This document shows, piece after piece, positions 8,083 to 17,105 of a stretch of 64,000 bases of DNA (within the stretch, counting starts at the first letter, position 1; each line of letters starts with the position of its first letter). This DNA is from Paenibacillus xylanilyticus. GTDB lineage: Bacteria > Bacillota > Bacilli > Paenibacillales > Paenibacillaceae. The notes under the pieces were generated by a model. It was not told the origin of the DNA, did no database searches, and worked only from the letters and a program-made list of their open reading frames with translations. The position numbers were made by a program, and so were the translations under genes. The stretch is taken from the NCBI RefSeq assembly GCF_013359935.1, contig NZ_JABMCB010000197.1, positions 1 through 64,000 of the forward strand. Reading direction: 5' to 3'.

Positions 8083-10164
8083 TTATATCAAGAGAGGTAC
8101 CCGGATACACTCCCAAACGTCCAGCGTAGGCACGTTAATTTTCAGTTCACTTCCGATCATCTCCGTCTTCAGATGTACTCCAGCCATCAATGCTTCAGCT
8201 TCGCCGGCGGGACTTCCCTCCCCTGAACGGACCGTGATAACCATATCGTGTAACGGAAGTACGGATGACAAGGGTCTGCGCCCTGCTCCGTTTACCAGAT
8301 GAATCAGCAGGTTGTGATCCTTGCGGAAAACTGTCAGCTGTAATCCGGGTGCTTCTGTGATCGATACCAGAGCTCTGTCGTTCAGCTGCAAATCTACAGC
8401 ATTGGCAAACAATCTGAAGTGGTCCTCCAATTTAAATTCCTGTATCAGGCTGCTGAGTGAAAAAGGGAAATATAATGTCTTCCCTGCTCCATACGTTCTC
8501 AGCAGCGCCAGTGGCAGTTCTGTCTGTTTTACGGCCAGTGATGCCCGTTCTGGAGGAGCTCCGACACTTTCCAATGGGGAAAATGGGGGGACCAGCGTAG
8601 CCAGGACCTGCACCTCTGCATCGATAGGCTGACAATAGATGACCCTGCCGCGATGCGGTATTAATTCGGTCTCCTGCAGCTTCTGCTGCAGCGGGTTCAC
8701 TTCTTCGCCTGTAAAATTCCTTTGTTCAAATCGCAGGTATGAAGCAACCAAATCCTCACTCTCCTGCATTTCCCCGGAAATACCAAACAGGTCCGTCAGC
8801 ACATATTCATTCGTGTTCTCATCCTTCGGCAGTTCGCCCTCTGCAATAATGCGGCCACCCTGACTCACATAATCGTGGAGCAACTCTGCAAAGTCGGACG
8901 AATACGCAAATCCTTCAGGCAAGAGAACAACCGGATAAAGATGCAGGTTCACGCTCGCCATCTGTTCAGGCAAAATCACATCAAACGGGATATGTTTATG
9001 GATTAGTGCCTCAGCCAAGCCTTCTGCTGAACGATTGGCACTCCACATGATCGCCACCTGGTTCATTGGCTTCGCCCCATCCATGTAAGCAGCCAGCTTC
9101 GCCGCATCCCTGTTGACTTCCGTCACGGTACGCAAAATGCGCTTATCGGTAATCGTATCCGGGATTCCGGTTAATGAATGCCAGAGCTGGCCGCCATTGG
9201 CAGGGATCTGCGAGAGCCAGAACCGGTATTCGGCAGGCGGGAGCCCGGTGTGACGCCAGTCCATGCCTGGACAAGAGTGAACGATCCCGAAAGGATCAGG
9301 ACGGCCTGGAACGGACCGCCCCACCTTAATACTGAGTGCTGGCTGCCAAAACTCCGGGATGCGAGTGTGACCAAGTGACAAGACGTCCTGCGGTTCGGTA
9401 CAGAGCATATCGGTGATAGAGACTCGTTTCTCCAGATTATCCCGATGCAGATTATAGTACAGAATCATCGGCACTTCGGGCCGAACCGCCTTGATTACCT
9501 CATACATCCGGCCCAGATTATCATCGAAACAGCGGGCTGCAAAATCAGATGCCATTTCCGCAGAAGTTTCCGGCAGCGCTGTGCCATATATGTCCTTATA
9601 TTTCTTTTGACACTTGGAGCATTGGCAAAATACATATCCTGGTGCGTTGAAAAAGACACCGTCAATTTCATACCGTTCCAGTGCTTCACGGATAACAGGA
9701 ACAGCCAGCTCTTCGTTACGGTAACCTCCATTAATGCAGGTCGACATCAGAAGAGGCCAAGCCCCTGGACGGGTGGCTCCGATAATATCCGGCTGCCCGC
9801 CTTCCCTGCGCACAAACCACTGGGGTTTCTGCAAATAGACCGAATCCTCTGCCTTACTGAAATCAAAGCGGGCAATAAAGCGAATCCCCCGCTGATGACA
9901 GCTCCGGATCATGTCCCGCAGCAGATCGCTGCCGCGGGGCAAGTATTCATTGTGCACATGAAATGCCACATCGGATCGGTACCAGGCGTAGATTCCACCC
10001 ACATTAAACACCATCGCATTGGCACCCATCTCCAGCATTTGATCCGCAAGGCGTTCGGGATCAATCTTCCCGGTGTCCTTTACCTGCATGTTCGGTTGAA
10101 TGATACGCAGTGGCTGCTGCCACCAGGGACGCTGTTCCTTATCATTGGGGTTTGGAGTTTTCAT
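8083..10164 (-). CDS. GHL6-type putative glycoside hydrolase (paralogue 1)
   Basis: The 693-residue cytoplasmic protein lacks a signal peptide. The N-terminal TIM-barrel-like region (about residues 15-340) matches the hypothetical glycosyl hydrolase 6 (GHL6) pattern: LRIIQPNMQVKD, ANAMVFNVGGIYAWY, GIRFIARFDFSKAE, DGVFFNAPGYVFCQCSKCQ. A beta-galactosidase-trimerisation-like, glutamine-amidotransferase-fold domain and a beta C-terminal domain follow. The conserved cysteines in FCQCSKC may bind metal. It is clearly related to the product at 13678-15693. Activity is predicted from fold only. GAGGAG before ATG 10164 supports the start, and the gene lies 18 bases after the binding-protein gene. Confidence 0.75.
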   Translation of the reverse strand: MKTPNPNDKEQRPWWQQPLRIIQPNMQVKDTGKIDPERLADQMLEMGANAMVFNVGGIYAWYRSDVAFHVHNEYLPRGSDLLRDMIRSCHQRGIRFIARFDFSKAEDSVYLQKPQWFVRREGGQPDIIGATRPGAWPLLMSTCINGGYRNEELAVPVIREALERYEIDGVFFNAPGYVFCQCSKCQKKYKDIYGTALPETSAEMASDFAARCFDDNLGRMYEVIKAVRPEVPMILYYNLHRDNLEKRVSITDMLCTEPQDVLSLGHTRIPEFWQPALSIKVGRSVPGRPDPFGIVHSCPGMDWRHTGLPPAEYRFWLSQIPANGGQLWHSLTGIPDTITDKRILRTVTEVNRDAAKLAAYMDGAKPMNQVAIMWSANRSAEGLAEALIHKHIPFDVILPEQMASVNLHLYPVVLLPEGFAYSSDFAELLHDYVSQGGRIIAEGELPKDENTNEYVLTDLFGISGEMQESEDLVASYLRFEQRNFTGEEVNPLQQKLQETELIPHRGRVIYCQPIDAEVQVLATLVPPFSPLESVGAPPERASLAVKQTELPLALLRTYGAGKTLYFPFSLSSLIQEFKLEDHFRLFANAVDLQLNDRALVSITEAPGLQLTVFRKDHNLLIHLVNGAGRRPLSSVLPLHDMVITVRSGEGSPAGEAEALMAGVHLKTEMIGSELKINVPTLDVWECIRVPLLI

Positions 10165-10182
10165 CGCTTCTCCTCTACTTCG

Positions 10183-11715
10183 TTATTGTTGATTAAATTG
10201 CTCATAGGCGTTGGCCATTTCCTGATATGCCTGCTTAATGTCTGGCTGGCTGTTCAATTTGTCCACGTAGGCCTTGAATTCTTCCACACTGATCTGTCCT
10301 ACAATCGTTCTCGTCATCATGGAACTGTACTCGTCTCCGTATTTGGGCCACGTCTCTCTCCAGGCTTCTGAGGTAATCACCCGATAGAAGTCGATCTTTC
10401 CAATCTCGTCGAAGTTCTCCACTTCCTTGATTTTGGCATCATTATAAGCTTTGTCGCCGGAAGCACTAATGACCTTGCCCCATTTGGCATACGCGAGCAC
10501 TCCCGCCCCTTTGCTGGTTGTGTTGACTTCTTTGACACCCTGCTCGGTCAGCACTTTCTGTCCATCCTTCTCCGTATAGTGCGTGCCTTCGATTCCATAG
10601 TAGGCGAAATCCGTCATCTCCTGAGAAGCGGTCATGTCAAAATACTTCAGAAGCTGCTTCACCTTTTCCTCTGGCACCTTCTTCGAAATATAGAAACCGC
10701 CCGCAACTCCGGTCTCCAGTCCGACCGCTGCATCCCCATGGGGACCCGTCAGTGACAAGTTCAGAATTTTGGCATCTGGCTGCCCGGATTGTTTCATGGC
10801 CTGCTCCCATTCATGATCCCACCAGATCGGACGTCCGTAGGACGCGGCCCGGTTGGTCTTGAACAGTTCCTCCGCCTGACTCTCCTTCATAACGGCATAC
10901 TCCTTGGACAGCAGCCCATCCGCGTACAGTCCGCGGAACCACTCGACCATCTCCACATATTGTGGTGTTAAACCGGGGCTCATGAGCCCGCCATCGTTAT
11001 CATAGGTCGGGTTATACGCCCCGAATCCGGCCTGGAACATGGCTGGTGGATTGTTGACAAACAACAAGCCGACCGTATCCTTTTTTCCATTGCCATCCAT
11101 ATCACTGTCCACAATTTTCTTCAGGGTTTCTCTATATTCCTCGAATGTCTTGGGAATGGGCAGATTCAGCTGCTTTAGCCAGTCCTCCCGAATTTTCAGT
11201 CCTCCATCAACTCGGGAACGGGAGCGTGGAACGGCGTAAATGCCCCCATCCACTGACAGGTACTTGAGAGCATCGGGCGCGAGGTTCTCCTTCAGGTTCG
11301 GATATTCACTGAGATCTCCAAGAAAAGGAGTCAGGTCCCAAAAAGCACCATTTTTAATCGCGGTAATCAGGGTTGGGCGAATCTGATTCTGGTAGGCCAC
11401 CACTTCCGGCAGATCGCCCGAGGCGAGAAGCAAATCCAGCTTTGTATCCAGATCTCCCGAAGGGACCCACTCAATATCGAGTTTGGCGTTGGTACGTTTC
11501 TCCCATTCGGTCCAGTATTCGTTGTTCATATCGGGAATTTCATTGTACAAGCCTGCAAACATCTTGATATCCAGCGGCTGATCGCTACCCGACTCCCCGC
11601 TATTATTGCTGCCTGCAGTCTCACCGGAACCGCTGTTTCCCGTACATGCTGCCAGCATGGATACTGCCAAGAACATGCATAGCCATGTTGTCCATCGTTT
11701 GTTGATCTTGTTCAT
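10183..11715 (-). CDS. Sugar ABC transporter solute-binding lipoprotein (LplA/YtcQ type)
   Basis: The 510-residue protein has a lipoprotein signal (AVSMLAACTG, Cys at about residue 24) and a short Ser/Gly linker. A large extracellular-solute-binding family 1 domain of the long Lpl/Ytc class follows. It would capture an oligosaccharide outside the membrane and deliver it to the two permeases encoded just upstream in the same operon. No ATPase gene is present; such importers normally share an MsmX-type ATPase encoded elsewhere. The gap of 80 bases before it is the longest in the operon and holds a weak cre-like site. Confidence 0.9.
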   Translation of the reverse strand: MNKINKRWTTWLCMFLAVSMLAACTGNSGSGETAGSNNSGESGSDQPLDIKMFAGLYNEIPDMNNEYWTEWEKRTNAKLDIEWVPSGDLDTKLDLLLASGDLPEVVAYQNQIRPTLITAIKNGAFWDLTPFLGDLSEYPNLKENLAPDALKYLSVDGGIYAVPRSRSRVDGGLKIREDWLKQLNLPIPKTFEEYRETLKKIVDSDMDGNGKKDTVGLLFVNNPPAMFQAGFGAYNPTYDNDGGLMSPGLTPQYVEMVEWFRGLYADGLLSKEYAVMKESQAEELFKTNRAASYGRPIWWDHEWEQAMKQSGQPDAKILNLSLTGPHGDAAVGLETGVAGGFYISKKVPEEKVKQLLKYFDMTASQEMTDFAYYGIEGTHYTEKDGQKVLTEQGVKEVNTTSKGAGVLAYAKWGKVISASGDKAYNDAKIKEVENFDEIGKIDFYRVITSEAWRETWPKYGDEYSSMMTRTIVGQISVEEFKAYVDKLNSQPDIKQAYQEMANAYEQFNQQ

Positions 11716-11746
11716 TCGCCGTCATCTCCCTTATCGTCAGAAATAT

Positions 11747-11760
11747 AGTAAGCGTTTGCA
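11747..11760 (-). promoter_or_regulatory. Weak cre-like site before the binding-protein gene
   Basis: Read on the minus strand this is TGCAAACGCTTACT, matching 12 of 14 positions of the CcpA consensus TGWNANCGNTNWCA. It lies in the intergenic gap just upstream of the solute-binding gene. It could allow separate catabolite control of that gene. This is weak evidence. Confidence 0.3.
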
Positions 11761-11795
11761 TTTATACATAGGCAATAGCCCAACTTCATCAACAG

Positions 11796-12677
11796 TCAGC
11801 CTTTGACCGAACCAATCATGACACCTTTGGCAAAATGCTTCTGCAAGAATGGATACACGATCAGAATTGGTACCATTGCGAGTACGATTGATGCCATTCG
11901 AATGGTCTCCTGCGGCACTACACTTTCATCACTTGCGCCTGCCTGTGCTACGGCGACGGAATTTGAATCAATGACCAGCGTCTTGATGAGCAGCTGCAGC
12001 GTCCATTTGCTCGAATCGGACAAATAGATTAAGGCATTGAAATACGCATTCCAGTGTCCTACTGCAAAAAATAGTGTAAACGTAGCAATCGCTGGCATGG
12101 ATAACGGTACAATAATCCGAAAGAACGCTGTGAGATCACTGCATCCATCAATCTGTGCCGCGTCCTCCAATTCGGAAGGAAGGGATTCCAGAAAACTTTT
12201 GATCACAATCAGGCTCCAGGCATTCGTCAGTCCAGGCAGAATCATGGACCAGTACGAGTTCAGCAGTCCCAGCTCTTTCACGAGCAAATAATTCGGAATA
12301 ATCCCCGCACTGAACACCAATGTGAAAATGACCAATCCCATAATCCACTTATGCCCGGGCAGAGATCGCTTGGTTAACCCGTAAGCCATGGTGAAGGATA
12401 CGATAATATTCAGTATGGTACCTACGATGGTAATAAACAACGTGCTTTTAAAGGCATTGATAAAACTGTTGGTCGATAAAATATATCGATAGGATTCCAG
12501 CGACCATTTCTCCGGGAACAGATAAAACTTGAGCGGCACATACACCTTCGGATCCGTAAACGACACACTGAATACATACAAAAACGGGAATATGCATGCC
12601 AGCGAGATTAAAGCAACCAGAATGTAATTGATCCAGTCAAAGAGCGTCAGCCCCTTTTTCTGCACAACAAAGCTCAT
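11796..12677 (-). CDS. Carbohydrate ABC permease (LplC/YtcP type)
   Basis: The 293-residue protein has six hydrophobic segments. The binding-protein-dependent transport EAA loop is near residue 190 (EDAAQIDGCSDLTAFFRIIVPLSMP), where the ATPase docks. It pairs with the permease encoded immediately upstream. The AGGAGG ribosome site fits ATG 12677. It ends with KGVMIGSVKG, a C-terminus typical of this permease class. Confidence 0.9.
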   Translation of the reverse strand: MSFVVQKKGLTLFDWINYILVALISLACIFPFLYVFSVSFTDPKVYVPLKFYLFPEKWSLESYRYILSTNSFINAFKSTLFITIVGTILNIIVSFTMAYGLTKRSLPGHKWIMGLVIFTLVFSAGIIPNYLLVKELGLLNSYWSMILPGLTNAWSLIVIKSFLESLPSELEDAAQIDGCSDLTAFFRIIVPLSMPAIATFTLFFAVGHWNAYFNALIYLSDSSKWTLQLLIKTLVIDSNSVAVAQAGASDESVVPQETIRMASIVLAMVPILIVYPFLQKHFAKGVMIGSVKG

Positions 12678-12719
12678 AACCTATCCTCCTGTTCAGGAAA
12701 GAACAACAACCCTCCAAGT

Positions 12720-13673
12720 TTAATAAATCCCTTCATGTCCGAGTCTTCTCACAATTTTGTTGGCCGCCACGATCAGGAACAATCCGACCAGCCCCTTGAA
12801 CAGCCCTACGGTAACCCCAATGCTGATCTTGCCTTGCAATATGCCATACGTGTAGGAATACGTATCAAACACCTCTCCAACCGAACGAACCAGCGGATTC
12901 ATCATCAGCAAAATTTGTTCAAAACCCGTATCGGCCATGCTGCCCAGGCGAAGAATCAGCAAAATGATAATGGTCGGGCGGATGGCAGGCAGCGTAATAT
13001 GCCAGATTTGCCGGAAACGTCCGGCCCCGTCGACAACAGCAGCTTCATACCGCTGAGGGTCCACTCCCGCCATGGCTGCGAGGAAAATGATCGTTCCCCA
13101 GCCGGCTTCCTTCCACATGCTTTGAGCTGTAAGCAGTCCCCAGAAATAATTCGGTTCCGATAGAAATGAAATCGTGTCCTTACCGCTCTGTGCAATCAGC
13201 TTGTTCACGATGCCCACGTCCGTCGAGAGCAGGAAAAACGTCATACTGGCAACGACGACCCATGATAGAAAATGAGGTAGATACACAATAGATTGATTGA
13301 TTCGTTTGAACGTCTCATGCCGAATTTCGTTTAACATCAAGGCGAGCAGGATCGGCAGCGGGAAATGGAACACCAGCGCGATCAGATTAATGGCAAGTGT
13401 ATTACGCAGCATGATGTAGAAGTTGGAGCTGGCAAACAGTTCATTAAAATGCTTGAATCCCACCCATTCACTTCCCGTAAACCCGAGGAACGGATTGTAA
13501 TCCTGAAAAGCCAGCAGCAGTCCCCAGAGAGGCACGATCTTGAACAGCAGGAAATACAGCAGCCCCGGCAAAATAAGCAAATAGATCATACGGTGTTTAT
13601 ACATTCGTGACAGAAGACTGCCCGATTGCAGCTTGCCCGTCGCACGGTTCACCGTCGTTATCTGGGGTTTCAT
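12720..13673 (-). CDS. Carbohydrate ABC permease (LplB/YteP type)
   Basis: The 317-residue protein has six membrane segments, starting with YLLILPGLLYFLLFKIVPL. Its EAA loop near residue 210 reads EAAVVDGAGRFRQIWHITLPA. It is the partner of the LplC-type permease 42 bases downstream. The gene begins only 4 bases after the stop of the GHL6 gene upstream, with GAGGTGA as ribosome site, so translational coupling is likely. Confidence 0.9.
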   Translation of the reverse strand: MKPQITTVNRATGKLQSGSLLSRMYKHRMIYLLILPGLLYFLLFKIVPLWGLLLAFQDYNPFLGFTGSEWVGFKHFNELFASSNFYIMLRNTLAINLIALVFHFPLPILLALMLNEIRHETFKRINQSIVYLPHFLSWVVVASMTFFLLSTDVGIVNKLIAQSGKDTISFLSEPNYFWGLLTAQSMWKEAGWGTIIFLAAMAGVDPQRYEAAVVDGAGRFRQIWHITLPAIRPTIIILLILRLGSMADTGFEQILLMMNPLVRSVGEVFDTYSYTYGILQGKISIGVTVGLFKGLVGLFLIVAANKIVRRLGHEGIY

Positions 13674-13677
13674 CGGT

Positions 13678-15693
13678 TTATGTCACCTCTTTCTTCAGGT
13701 CAGGGTCCATCTCGATCACAATGGCTTCATAGCTCTTCAGCCTAGGAATGCTTAGAGTTACGCTGCTCCCCACGACTTCGATTGGAATGGACTCCGATGA
13801 ACACAATGAGTAGGCACGAGCAGGTGTCCCCATCGTGTTCAGCTCAATGATTTGGTTGAATAGCGGTATCGCTTCCATGTATGTCGTTCCGTTAAAGCCG
13901 GACAAGTTCAGAAGCTGGAGAAGCACATGCCCTTGGTCCGTCCGATTCAGAAACAGCTCCGTACTGGCAGGCAGCTCCGTCTTCAATAGACTCTCACCTA
14001 TCAACCGAGTCAGAACATCCGTCACGGCATGTTTGTGGTCTTCGAAGCCGTGTCTGTAATACAGAACGCCCGGGTTCCATGTGTAATAGGCGGCTGTACC
14101 ACCATTTGCCGGATGGGAGATCCCCAGTCCGTAGCTTTCGCCCACTTGGTGTCCATACGCCCGTTCCGGCGGGCCAAAAGATGCAGGTTCAATATAAGGC
14201 ATACAGCACTCTGTCTTTGCGGAATCAAATTGCACATGTGCAAAACCACTGCTAACCGTGATCCATTCCCGGTCCTTCAGACTGGGAAAACGATCAACAT
14301 CTGTTACCTGGAGGTATGCAGCTGGAAGCATGTCGGTATTTCCTGTATGAACGGCCCCAAACCAGTCAGACAACGCTTCTGCATCGTCGCGTAAGGCATT
14401 TCCTGTAGCAAGCAGTGCAACTCCTTGTTTGAGCAAATCGCCCAGCGTTTCTATGGTGTCTGGTTGGGGTCTTTGTAAACCAGGCAGGATGACCGCCTTC
14501 ACCGCAGCCAGCTTATGCTTCATGGCTGTTATCTGATCTTCAACGATGACATCGAACAGCACATGAGATTCTTTTAACATTTTGAACAGTCCCAAATATT
14601 CGGTCCCCGCTTCAGCTGCCCTTGGTTTAATTAAGATCACTTCAGCCATTGTAGCGAGACTCCCATAGATATGTTCATGTGCTGCATGATATCGGAATAT
14701 CTCCTGGGCTGCCGCAAAGTTTTTTCGATCCGGGTACCCCTCGAACGCCCCAATAATGCAGAAGTCGAGCCCGGATCCACTGGCGATATTTTGGTATAAC
14801 CTTACTTCTGTCTCATAGGGGGAGACACCCGTGAATCGATAGGTCAGATCTATGGCATTGATGCTGCAATTGCTGACCCTTTTATCGTCCCAGCTGCTCA
14901 CTACAGAAGCTACATTCTCTGAGGCCGAATACGGCCATAAGGGCAAGCTGCGGGTGAGCGATGTATTCGATTCCTTGCGAATGATATCGACTTGATGCGG
15001 ATGGTAGGTGCTAATTGCCACATGGGGCCAGCGGGATTTTACCTCGTCATGGATTTTGTTCAGAATCTCTCGGGAGGTAACCTCCTGAAAATGAAGGTAC
15101 GCTGTATGCAATTCATGCTCCGGACCTGTATAGTCCAGCAGTTCAGCCCCGCAAACCTCCTGGAAACGACGCCTGCAATTCTCACAATAACAAGGTCCAT
15201 AGTGGTTCCCGCTGTAATCCCAGTGCTGGTAACCGAACATATTGAAGAAAATGCCGTCAACCGGATACTTCTCAAGCACTTCTGTAATTGACTCGATGGA
15301 CTTCTCCTGCTGATATTCCCCGTTCAGGCACGTATGCACAATCCCGTAGTAATTTACTTCCTGTCCGTTACGGTCACGATAAAACCATTCCGGATGTGCC
15401 TCAAACAGCGATTCGTGCGCTTTGCTGAAATCGAAGCGGGCAATAAACTTCATTCCAAGCGCATGGGCCTTCAGTAAGGCCTCCTGCAGTAAATCGGTTT
15501 GAAGATAAGGCGTAACATATTGATGCTCCAATGTAGATGGATAAAAGGCAAAAATTCCTCCTGCATTCATCATTAGCACATTGGCTTGGAATTCTTGGAG
15601 CTCCTTCATCAACAGGTCCACATTCATGTCCGCGTCAATCTCGCGGAGATTGTTTTGAATCAGGCGAAGCCGGTTTGAAGACCACCAGTTCAT
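13678..15693 (-). CDS. GHL6-type putative glycoside hydrolase (paralogue 2)
   Basis: First gene of the minus-strand glycan operon. ATG 15693 (MNWWSSN) has AGGAGG 9 bases upstream, while the ATG at 15699 would leave only 3. The 671-residue protein lacks a signal peptide and has the GHL6 pattern: LRLIQNNLREID, ANVLMMNAGGIFAFY, GMKFIARFDFSKAH, HTCLNGEYQQ, DGIFFNMFGYQ, and a CYCENCRRRF cysteine motif. A beta-galactosidase-trimerisation-like domain and a small beta domain follow. Paralogue 1 at the other end of the transporter genes shares this order. Together they suggest stepwise cytoplasmic breakdown of the imported glycan. The linkage cleaved is unknown. Confidence 0.75.
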   Translation of the reverse strand: MNWWSSNRLRLIQNNLREIDADMNVDLLMKELQEFQANVLMMNAGGIFAFYPSTLEHQYVTPYLQTDLLQEALLKAHALGMKFIARFDFSKAHESLFEAHPEWFYRDRNGQEVNYYGIVHTCLNGEYQQEKSIESITEVLEKYPVDGIFFNMFGYQHWDYSGNHYGPCYCENCRRRFQEVCGAELLDYTGPEHELHTAYLHFQEVTSREILNKIHDEVKSRWPHVAISTYHPHQVDIIRKESNTSLTRSLPLWPYSASENVASVVSSWDDKRVSNCSINAIDLTYRFTGVSPYETEVRLYQNIASGSGLDFCIIGAFEGYPDRKNFAAAQEIFRYHAAHEHIYGSLATMAEVILIKPRAAEAGTEYLGLFKMLKESHVLFDVIVEDQITAMKHKLAAVKAVILPGLQRPQPDTIETLGDLLKQGVALLATGNALRDDAEALSDWFGAVHTGNTDMLPAAYLQVTDVDRFPSLKDREWITVSSGFAHVQFDSAKTECCMPYIEPASFGPPERAYGHQVGESYGLGISHPANGGTAAYYTWNPGVLYYRHGFEDHKHAVTDVLTRLIGESLLKTELPASTELFLNRTDQGHVLLQLLNLSGFNGTTYMEAIPLFNQIIELNTMGTPARAYSLCSSESIPIEVVGSSVTLSIPRLKSYEAIVIEMDPDLKKEVT

Positions 15694-15699
15694 TCGCAT

Positions 15700-15968
15700 C
15701 GTCCTCCTCTTGTCTGCGATGTACCTTAACGGTAAACCCTGAATGACAGGCACAGTAGGGACATTTTTTGCAGATGTGAAGCAGGAAATATATGTCCGTT
15801 CTACCCGGGAAGATGTGCAGCATTATGGCAAACACCCCGGAAATGGGGACAAAAATTGTCCGTTCGCCATGATATGAAGCATTTGCTTCAAAAGCAGATA
15901 AGAGGAATCGAAATCCCATATGCTGTACAAGCTAACGGAAACTTCCTTGGACGGAAAGGAGGATTCCC
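15700..15968. promoter_or_regulatory. Divergent control region between the glycan operon and the gerA-type operon
   Basis: This gap drives the minus-strand glycan operon and the plus-strand germination operon. It contains a perfect inverted repeat GGACAAAAATTGTCC (15847-15861), a second one, TGAAGCATTTGCTTCA (15875-15890, 7-base arms), and a direct repeat TGTCCGTTC at 15793 and 15857. Direct repeats 64 bases apart would suit an AraC-type activator. No confident -35/-10 pair was identified. Confidence 0.45.
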
Positions 15969-17105
15969 ATGAGCCGTGAAAAGGGTGAAATCACGATATG
16001 GCTTTCCTTTTCCATCATTTTGCTCAGTGCCGGACTTGTATGCCATGTTCTGTCTATTCCGGCGATTCTGGATCAGGCTGGCAGAGACGGCTGGTTATCC
16101 GTAGCGGCTGCTGCGCCTTTCTTCATGTTGTTTCTATGTATGATGTTCGTGATCATTCGCCGGGTGAGGGGACAGCGCCTGACGGACTGGATTACGCGGG
16201 AATTCGGCATTGTCCCTTCCTGGATCTTCCGTATTTCTGCCTCACTTCTGCTGCTTGCACTCGGAACACATACCCTATATGAGACAACGAACTGGACGGT
16301 GTCCACTTATCTGCAATTCACCCCGACATACGTGCTCGCAGGATGTGGAGTGTTAGTTGCTGCCTGGTCGGCTGCCAAAGGAATCCGGTCCATTGCCATG
16401 ACTTCAAGTATCCTGCTCCCCTTCGTGATTTTGCTCGGATACTTCGTGATGTCAGCCAACATGAAATACAAGGACTATGGCCAGCTGTTCCCGATCATGG
16501 AATATGGTGCCGGTCCCGTTCTGAAAGGCATGATTTATTCGCTCGCAGGACTGATGGAGATCTGGATACTGATGCTCTTTCAGCACAAAGTCAAAAGCAA
16601 AATTCGCTGGTGGCACGTTCTGCTCCTCGGACTATTTATGATTACTATGGCGATAGGCCCTACTATGGGAGCTATTGTTGAATTCGGTCCGGAGGAAGCG
16701 GCCAAGCAGCGAAACAGCCCCTATGAACAATGGAAGCTGGTCAATATCGGGAAATTGTTCCAGCACGTGGATTTCCTATCCATCTATCAATGGCTGAGTG
16801 GTTCTTTTGCCAGAGTGGCTATCTCCATCTATCTCATTGTGGATCTGCTCGATTTTCGCAGACCCCGAAAGAGATACATCGCTGTTTTGTCCGTCGCATT
16901 CATCATGTGTTTTGTGGCCGTACAGTGGTGGCGAATTGACTATGTCGAATATTATGTGAATCATATTCAGTTTCCCGTGATGCTGGCCTATGTGTCCGTT
17001 GTCACTATTCTGTTGACCCTGGCCGCGTTCATACATAAAAAAGACAAGGAGGCTCCTGCCCATGCCGATCACAACCACACCCCAGAAGGACCTTCACCCG
17101 GATGA
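15969..17105 (+). CDS. GerAB-family spore germination permease
   Basis: The 378-residue protein has about 10 membrane helices and belongs to the GerAB/APC-superfamily germinant-receptor B subunit family (start MSREKGEITIWLSFSIILLSAG). The B subunit is thought to bind the nutrient germinant in the spore inner membrane. AAAGGAGG precedes ATG 15969. The next gene starts inside its 3' end (44-base overlap), so the two are co-translated. The germinant cannot be predicted. Confidence 0.9.
   Translation: MSREKGEITIWLSFSIILLSAGLVCHVLSIPAILDQAGRDGWLSVAAAAPFFMLFLCMMFVIIRRVRGQRLTDWITREFGIVPSWIFRISASLLLLALGTHTLYETTNWTVSTYLQFTPTYVLAGCGVLVAAWSAAKGIRSIAMTSSILLPFVILLGYFVMSANMKYKDYGQLFPIMEYGAGPVLKGMIYSLAGLMEIWILMLFQHKVKSKIRWWHVLLLGLFMITMAIGPTMGAIVEFGPEEAAKQRNSPYEQWKLVNIGKLFQHVDFLSIYQWLSGSFARVAISIYLIVDLLDFRRPRKRYIAVLSVAFIMCFVAVQWWRIDYVEYYVNHIQFPVMLAYVSVVTILLTLAAFIHKKDKEAPAHADHNHTPEGPSPG

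Noticed and set aside
9445..10371. 308-residue plus-strand open frame
   Set aside because: Lies antisense to the GHL6 gene, has no ribosome site and encodes no recognisable domain.
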